This document shows, piece by piece, positions 23,722 through 27,529 of a stretch of 27,529 nucleotides of DNA. The DNA comes from a virus: positions 1 to 27,529 of the IMG/VR virus record IMGVR_UViG_3300037264_007913; one strand, written 5' to 3'. The notes beneath the pieces are model-generated. The model worked only from the letters and a program-made list of their open reading frames with translations, made no database searches and was not told the origin of the DNA. Position numbers and translations under genes: made by a program. Positions within the stretch are counted from its first letter, which is position 1; each line of letters begins with the position of its first letter.

Positions 23722-23939
23722 CGCGTCAATCGCAACTTGGTTTCCGGGTCGCTGATCTGCCTAGAGAGCGCCCTGGCGCCGTCTCCATGGCCGTTGGCCT
23801 CACGAACTACCATGGTAATGGACAACAGAGTAAACACTGCGTCACACGGCCCGCAAACCGCCCGCTGCGTTCGCGAACCATCGCCTACGTTGAAAACGTG
23901 TGTGATCTCGAGCCGCCCATTGCAGTGCGGACACTTCAC
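23676..23939 (-). CDS. zinc-ribbon protein (87 aa)
   Basis: Four cysteines form a CPHC (3-6) and CGPC (29-32) pair with 22 residues between them: a zinc ribbon at the N-terminus resembling the first part of NrdR or the transcript-factor type ribbons. The strand between (THVFNVGDGSRTQRAV) and VFTLLSITMV after it fit that fold. The rest is charged and shows no ATP-cone. The GTG overlaps the terminase stop as GTGA. A role beside the terminase, or in late gene control, is possible. No function is proven by the sequence. Confidence 0.7.
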   Translation of the reverse strand: MKCPHCNGRLEITHVFNVGDGSRTQRAVCGPCDAVFTLLSITMVVREANGHGDGARALSRQISDPETKLRLTRHNGKVTLKVESGGN

Positions 23940-25519
23940 GGGTCGACTCGCATGCCGATACGCCGACCACCGCGCCTGGCATCGCGCTCGGAATCCAGAG
24001 TCGAATGCAAGAGACCGCTATGGCCGTCGTACATGGCATAGATAAGCGCCTCGGCGCGATCGGGCGAGCCTGCCTCTGGATCTGCCTTGCGAACGCGATC
24101 CCGGTAATCGTCCTTGGCCTCCACCAATAGCTTACCCTGTGCATTCAGGTGGTACCGTCTATTGCTGAGTTGCTGCACTAGTTGCGAATCATTGGGTATG
24201 CGGACCTTGCGCTCCCGCACCTTAGCCGCTAGCTGAAACCACGCTTCCGTGATCCTGTTACCGTACTGCCGATCCGTAGCCGCGGCACCGTTGTTGAAAG
24301 GTAACAGCCGTTTCTTGGCGTCGTAGAACCTACGAAGCAGCCCCTGGCCCATGCCGCCGGCATCAACGCAGTACACAACCTGGTCGTCCTTCCAGCCCAG
24401 CTGCGCCTGCGCCTTGAAGGCGTAATCGATGAGTTGGTTAGGATCTATCTGCTGAAATGCCTTCCATTCTTCGACAGCACCGCCTACACGCAAGAAGATG
24501 ACGTTCTCGTCCTGCCCAAAACGTGCAAAATCTAGCCCTATCTGATAAGCAAACGGGTCATCAGGATCGTCCTGCCGCATCCCTGGATGCTTGAGGAGTC
24601 GAAGCGCGCGCGCGTCCGTGACAGTACAGCCCTCTAGGTCTTCCGACGCCATGATCGTGTCCGGGTCGGCATTCGGAAACTGCCCCTGCACGCGTACCCG
24701 GTAAGGCGTCGAATTAAGGCCGAACTCGCGCTCAACCCTGCTGTTTCGCTCTGGGTCAAACCAGATGGAATGCGGCGTCTCCTCGGCATTCAGAGTGATA
24801 CAGTACCAGTCAGCACGCTGACTGTGGAAACAGTCGAAGAACGCACAATCGCGCGTGTTGGGATTGCCGATCATCAAGAACAACGCATTGCGGTTGGTGA
24901 GGGTGCCCTTGAAAGTGGTAATTATACCTCTAGGAATGCCGCTCGATTCCTCCGCAACCACCGTCAAGTTTTCTTGATGAAACCCGGCCGCATTCTCCTC
25001 CCGAGAAGCCGTCACCAGCCGTATGCCCCACACCTCGCTACCAGCAATGTCCACACGCGTATTAGTAGGCTGGACGATGGCCGCAAGCAGCGGATCCGCG
25101 TGCTTGAGTTGCCGCTTGAACTCCGCAAGCCATATGTCGCGATTCTGTCGCATAGTAGGCGAAGTCACGACCGTAAGCGCATCCACGTAGCGAACAGTTC
25201 GCCAGCCACCAATCAAACCGGCTATTGTAGTCTTGCCAGGCCCCTGGCCGGACTTGACCGCTACGTAACGATGCGGACCCGGCGCGTCGGTCTCGCCGCT
25301 TCGGCACCTGCGGCACCGGAACGGCTGATCGCCTGGCCGCTCTGGATAGCCGCACTGCACGGCCTCGAAGACCTCGGCCTGCTGGTCGGTGGGCACGAAC
25401 GAGAAGGCGGCGCAGTACTCGAAGATGCTGCCTCGAATACGGCTGTATAGTTCTTCAACTCGTCGCTCGAGGCGCAGGAGTTCATTCCTTCTGTGCGGGC
25501 GAGCACGCGTCCTCGGCAC
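23936..25519 (-). CDS. terminase large subunit (527 aa)
   Basis: Walker A is KSGQGPGKTT (89-98). Walker B is LTVVAEESSGIP (185-196), where the expected Asp-Glu is Glu-Glu. The nuclease domain has Asp330 (IGLDFARFGQDEN), Asp386 (CVDAGGMGQG) and Asp487 (PDRAEALIYAMYDG), the three metal ligands of the RNase H-like fold. The enzyme cuts concatemeric DNA and drives it into the head. Before Walker A a Cys cluster (QCGYPERPGDQPFRCRRCRSG, 55-75 region) looks like a small metal-binding insertion. The start GTG overlaps the 49-residue gene by 38 bases. A terminase small subunit is not identified. Confidence 0.9.
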   Translation of the reverse strand: MPRTRARPHRRNELLRLERRVEELYSRIRGSIFEYCAAFSFVPTDQQAEVFEAVQCGYPERPGDQPFRCRRCRSGETDAPGPHRYVAVKSGQGPGKTTIAGLIGGWRTVRYVDALTVVTSPTMRQNRDIWLAEFKRQLKHADPLLAAIVQPTNTRVDIAGSEVWGIRLVTASREENAAGFHQENLTVVAEESSGIPRGIITTFKGTLTNRNALFLMIGNPNTRDCAFFDCFHSQRADWYCITLNAEETPHSIWFDPERNSRVEREFGLNSTPYRVRVQGQFPNADPDTIMASEDLEGCTVTDARALRLLKHPGMRQDDPDDPFAYQIGLDFARFGQDENVIFLRVGGAVEEWKAFQQIDPNQLIDYAFKAQAQLGWKDDQVVYCVDAGGMGQGLLRRFYDAKKRLLPFNNGAAATDRQYGNRITEAWFQLAAKVRERKVRIPNDSQLVQQLSNRRYHLNAQGKLLVEAKDDYRDRVRKADPEAGSPDRAEALIYAMYDGHSGLLHSTLDSERDARRGGRRIGMRVDP

Positions 25520-25631
25520 ACTTGACGGCTTGGTCAGCAGCCTCCTCGAGCCGCTTCTTGTCGTCGAGCTTCTCGCGTCGCATGTCGTCGAGCTTCTCCC
25601 GCAGCAGTTTGGTCGAATCGCTGGGCGTCAC
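25482..25631 (-). CDS. small helical protein overlapping terminase start (49 aa)
   Basis: A GTG overlaps the stop of the upstream gene as GTGA. The product is highly charged and helical (two near-identical segments, REKLDDMR and REKLDDKK), with two Cys near the end. It is too small for a usual terminase small subunit, but it sits in that position. It may be a real gene by coupling alone; function unknown. Confidence 0.45.
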   Translation of the reverse strand: MTPSDSTKLLREKLDDMRREKLDDKKRLEEAADQAVKCAEDACSPAQKE

Positions 25632-25945
25632 GGAGTCAACACCTTTCCGTTACCACGCTCGAGAGCGATGCGGATCCTCTCGAGGGCGGCGATCATCTTC
25701 TCGTTCTGTTCCCGGCACTCCTGGTGGTTCTGGTGCGCCTGCCGGAGCGTCACATTCTGGAGTTCCTCGATCTTGGTCGCATGCTCCTTGGCCTGCGCCA
25801 GCAGCATAACGTCCTTGGCCTCGTTCTCGGCGTCGCGCTTCGTCTCGCGGTCGTTGAACCACCGCGCCACGACCTTGGCGACGCTCAAGGCACCCAGCAC
25901 GAACGTTCCACCCGCGGTGTAGATGGCGCTGTCAGGAATCTCCAC
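25628..25945 (-). CDS. membrane protein with coiled coil, holin- or spanin-like (105 aa)
   Basis: The GTG at 25945 is chosen because it has AAAGAGG 8 bases upstream and removes an Arg-rich N-terminus that makes little sense; a longer frame begins at 26146. A single membrane segment lies at about residues 8-27 (IYTAGGTFVLGALSVAKVVA), followed by a long charged coiled coil (NDRETKRDAENEAKDVML and EQNEKMIAALERIRIALERG). This layout matches inner-membrane spanins and some small holin-like proteins. It follows an exported coiled-coil gene at 13 bases distance, which supports a membrane-associated pair. No endolysin gene is next to it. Confidence 0.55.
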   Translation of the reverse strand: MEIPDSAIYTAGGTFVLGALSVAKVVARWFNDRETKRDAENEAKDVMLLAQAKEHATKIEELQNVTLRQAHQNHQECREQNEKMIAALERIRIALERGNGKVLTP

Positions 25946-25958
25946 AGTGGATCCTCTT

Positions 25959-26270
25959 TCAGCTCCCCACGGGAGCGACCTCCACGAAAACGCCGCGCTC
26001 GGGATCGAAGTGTATCCGCGCCGCGCGACCAACGCCAAGGCGCGAAACGATCTCAGCGATTGCCTTGTCCGTGCGAACGGCAAGTGCCTTCTCCTCCGCA
26101 ACGAGCTGCGAGCGCAACTTGGCAAGCTCATCGCGGCGGCGCGCATGGGCCTCGAGAGCCGTGCGCTCGCATTCGAGTGCCTGCCACTCCCGCGGCCCGC
26201 GCTCCTGGGCTCCGGCTACCCAGCCAAACGCCAGAACTGCTGCAACAACAACAGGTCCCCTGATCTTCAC
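25959..26270 (-). CDS. exported coiled-coil protein (103 aa)
   Basis: A GTG start with GGGAG upstream gives an N-terminal signal peptide (MKIRGPVVVAAVLAFGWVAGA, cleavage near residue 21), no lipobox. A helix-rich charged segment follows (ALEAHARRRDELAKLRSQLVAEEKAL), then a short beta end (RIHFDPERGVFVEVAP). The product should be periplasmic. It lies between a fibre-like gene and the membrane/coiled-coil gene. It might act with the next protein in lysis, but neither shows a diagnostic motif. Confidence 0.6.
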   Translation of the reverse strand: MKIRGPVVVAAVLAFGWVAGAQERGPREWQALECERTALEAHARRRDELAKLRSQLVAEEKALAVRTDKAIAEIVSRLGVGRAARIHFDPERGVFVEVAPVGS

Positions 26271-26284
26271 GATGACTCCCGTTT

Positions 26285-27529
26285 CTAGTCGTTATTTATG
26301 ACGAAAAAGTTGACATCGGTATTGCCGGTAGGCGCTGCGTTGAACGTGATTGTCGCCGTTCCAGCACCAGCAGCAACAGCCATGGAAAGCGCCGTGACAT
26401 CCGACGTAGCAAGCGTCAGCATCACAGTCGAATTGGCTGTGATGTAGGAGTTTGTAAGCGTAAAAGTCGTTCCGGTAGCATCTTTGCGGAACCGACCGGC
26501 GGCCTTGTTGATGGTAGCCGCGTCGCCGGCTGTGGTGTCGATACCTGTGTCGATATAGACCTTACGCCAACCAACACTAGCCTCTCCGATATCATAGGTG
26601 CCGGCAGTCGCATTACGGTGAGTCCCCGAGAGGAGCGTGCTCACTCCAGTCGAGGCGTTCGTGACGCGAAGGACGCCCGCGGCATCGCGCGCGAGCCCGG
26701 TGTCGCCGGAACCAGCCGGATCTGTCGTCGAACTCCACCGGACCTGCTGCCCGCTCGCAAGCGCGATCGTCGAGCCGGTCGTCGACGTAGCATAGATGCC
26801 GAGGACGTTGGCAGCCGCGCGGCCTAGCGCGACGTCGGCCGTCCCGCCGGGCGAGGCCGTCGAACTCCAGGCGAGGAGGCTCGTCGACTGGACCACCGAG
26901 TTGCCAGTCGAGGTCACGCGCCATCGCTCGGTGTGGTTCCCGCCGTTGGGCAACGTAGTGACACGGAAGTATCCCGCGGTGTTCCCCGAGGTCCCGTTCT
27001 CCTTGCATCCCTGGACCGTCGCCATGACAAACACGTTCGGCACGGCGTCCGTCCGGGCCGTGAACTCGATCCCGGGGCCGATGTCGATCCCGAAGGCGGT
27101 CTCGTCGCGGAGCTGGAAGTTCGCCCGCGCGTCCCCCGAGACGACGCGCGCCGGGGCGAGGATCGCGCCGAACGTCAGCGTGGAAGGTTGACCCAAGACG
27201 CAAAGAGAACCGGCGCCGTTGGCGATCCGCAGGACGGCCGCCGCCGCGGAGTTGGCGTGGGTCAGGTCAAGCGCGTCGCCGGTCGCGTTCGCCCCCATGG
27301 AGACCGAGATACCGTCTCCCGCCGCTGCACTTGATGGCGCCTTGCTGACGGTAATAACATCGGCTGTCGAAGTAGTCGCGAGCGCAAAAGCGCCAGTAAG
27401 CGCCAGCAAACCAGTCCGCGCAGAATCATCCGCAAGACGGAATTCGATGGTGGCTGCATTACGCTTGATGGCAGGCTGCGAAGACGTGATACCGCCAAAG
27501 GTAAGCAAGCCGTCTGGCGTCAGGCGCAT
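26285..27529 (-). CDS. tail fibre-like protein (at least 414 aa, 5' end at window edge)
   Basis: The frame is open to the last base, where an ATG happens to sit, so this may or may not be the true start. The sequence is Ala/Thr/Gly/Ser-rich and beta-prone. A motif of the type RWSSTxxPxGxxDxGLxRxAAxVL occurs twice (about 220-245 and 268-293), a pattern common in trimeric phage fibre shafts. The end has YDIGEASVGWRKVYIDTG and ATITFNAAPTGNTDVNFFVIN, a terminal tip seen in many phage fibres. It may bind the host surface. It is upstream of the lysis-like pair, far from the other tail genes. Confidence 0.65.
   Translation of the reverse strand: MRLTPDGLLTFGGITSSQPAIKRNAATIEFRLADDSARTGLLALTGAFALATTSTADVITVSKAPSSAAAGDGISVSMGANATGDALDLTHANSAAAAVLRIANGAGSLCVLGQPSTLTFGAILAPARVVSGDARANFQLRDETAFGIDIGPGIEFTARTDAVPNVFVMATVQGCKENGTSGNTAGYFRVTTLPNGGNHTERWRVTSTGNSVVQSTSLLAWSSTASPGGTADVALGRAAANVLGIYATSTTGSTIALASGQQVRWSSTTDPAGSGDTGLARDAAGVLRVTNASTGVSTLLSGTHRNATAGTYDIGEASVGWRKVYIDTGIDTTAGDAATINKAAGRFRKDATGTTFTLTNSYITANSTVMLTLATSDVTALSMAVAAGAGTATITFNAAPTGNTDVNFFVINND

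Noticed and set aside
25628-26146. 172-residue version of the membrane/coiled-coil protein
   Set aside because: The extra 67 residues overlap the exported coiled-coil gene, are Arg/Ser-rich like shadow frames, and the GTG at 25945 has a proper ribosome-binding site.

Overview
This window is the structural core of a tailed double-stranded DNA phage with a long tail tube (siphovirus-like), or a prophage of the same kind. The sequence is GC-rich. It shows a large terminase, portal, protease-scaffold, lambda gpE-type capsid, tail tube, tail chaperones with a probable frameshift, a 965-residue tape measure and a tail-tip cassette. No integrase, repressor, origin or host gene is visible. The tail-tip order (distal tail protein, BR0599/DUF2163-type protein, NlpC/P60 peptidase, host-specificity protein, DUF2793-like proteins) resembles the tail end of alphaproteobacterial phages and gene transfer agents. 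A Gram-negative proteobacterial host is likely because a lipoprotein and a periplasmic coiled-coil protein are encoded, but this is inference.

Layout. Positions 1-1979 (+ strand): five tightly packed genes for DNA metabolism or unknown functions, namely the end of a RuvC-like resolvase, a conserved phage protein, a Dam-type adenine methyltransferase and two small genes joined by ATGA overlaps. Positions 1976-21680 (- strand, so read right to left): protease with nested scaffold, decoration protein, major capsid protein, a signal-peptide protein, an initiator-like tRNA, three connector or completion candidates, a 660-residue repeat protein, tail tube, chaperones G and G-T, tape measure, sialidase-propeller/distal-tail fusion, BR0599-like protein, NlpC/P60, host-specificity protein, two tandem DUF2793-like proteins, a hairpin, a small alpha-helical protein and a lipoprotein. 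Positions 21747-23721 (+ strand): portal and a neck-like protein, inverted relative to all other structural genes, with their own sigma70-like promoter. Positions 23676-27529 (- strand): zinc-ribbon protein, large terminase, a 49-residue protein, a membrane/coiled-coil protein, an exported coiled-coil protein, and a fibre-like protein running off the right edge.

How they work together. The terminase pumps DNA through the portal into a capsid built from gpE-like subunits, decoration protein and scaffold, and matured by the XkdF-like protease. The tube protein polymerises around the tape measure with help from the G/G-T chaperones. The tail tip carries a cell-wall peptidase and a probable sugar-binding or sugar-cleaving propeller.

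Most notable: the inverted portal cassette, the lone initiator-like tRNA alongside 14 GTG starts among 30 genes with a visible start, the propeller fusion, the unusual CCCGGGC slippery site, and the exact 15 x 20-residue repeat array. No stretch longer than about 120 bases lacks a gene or RNA call.
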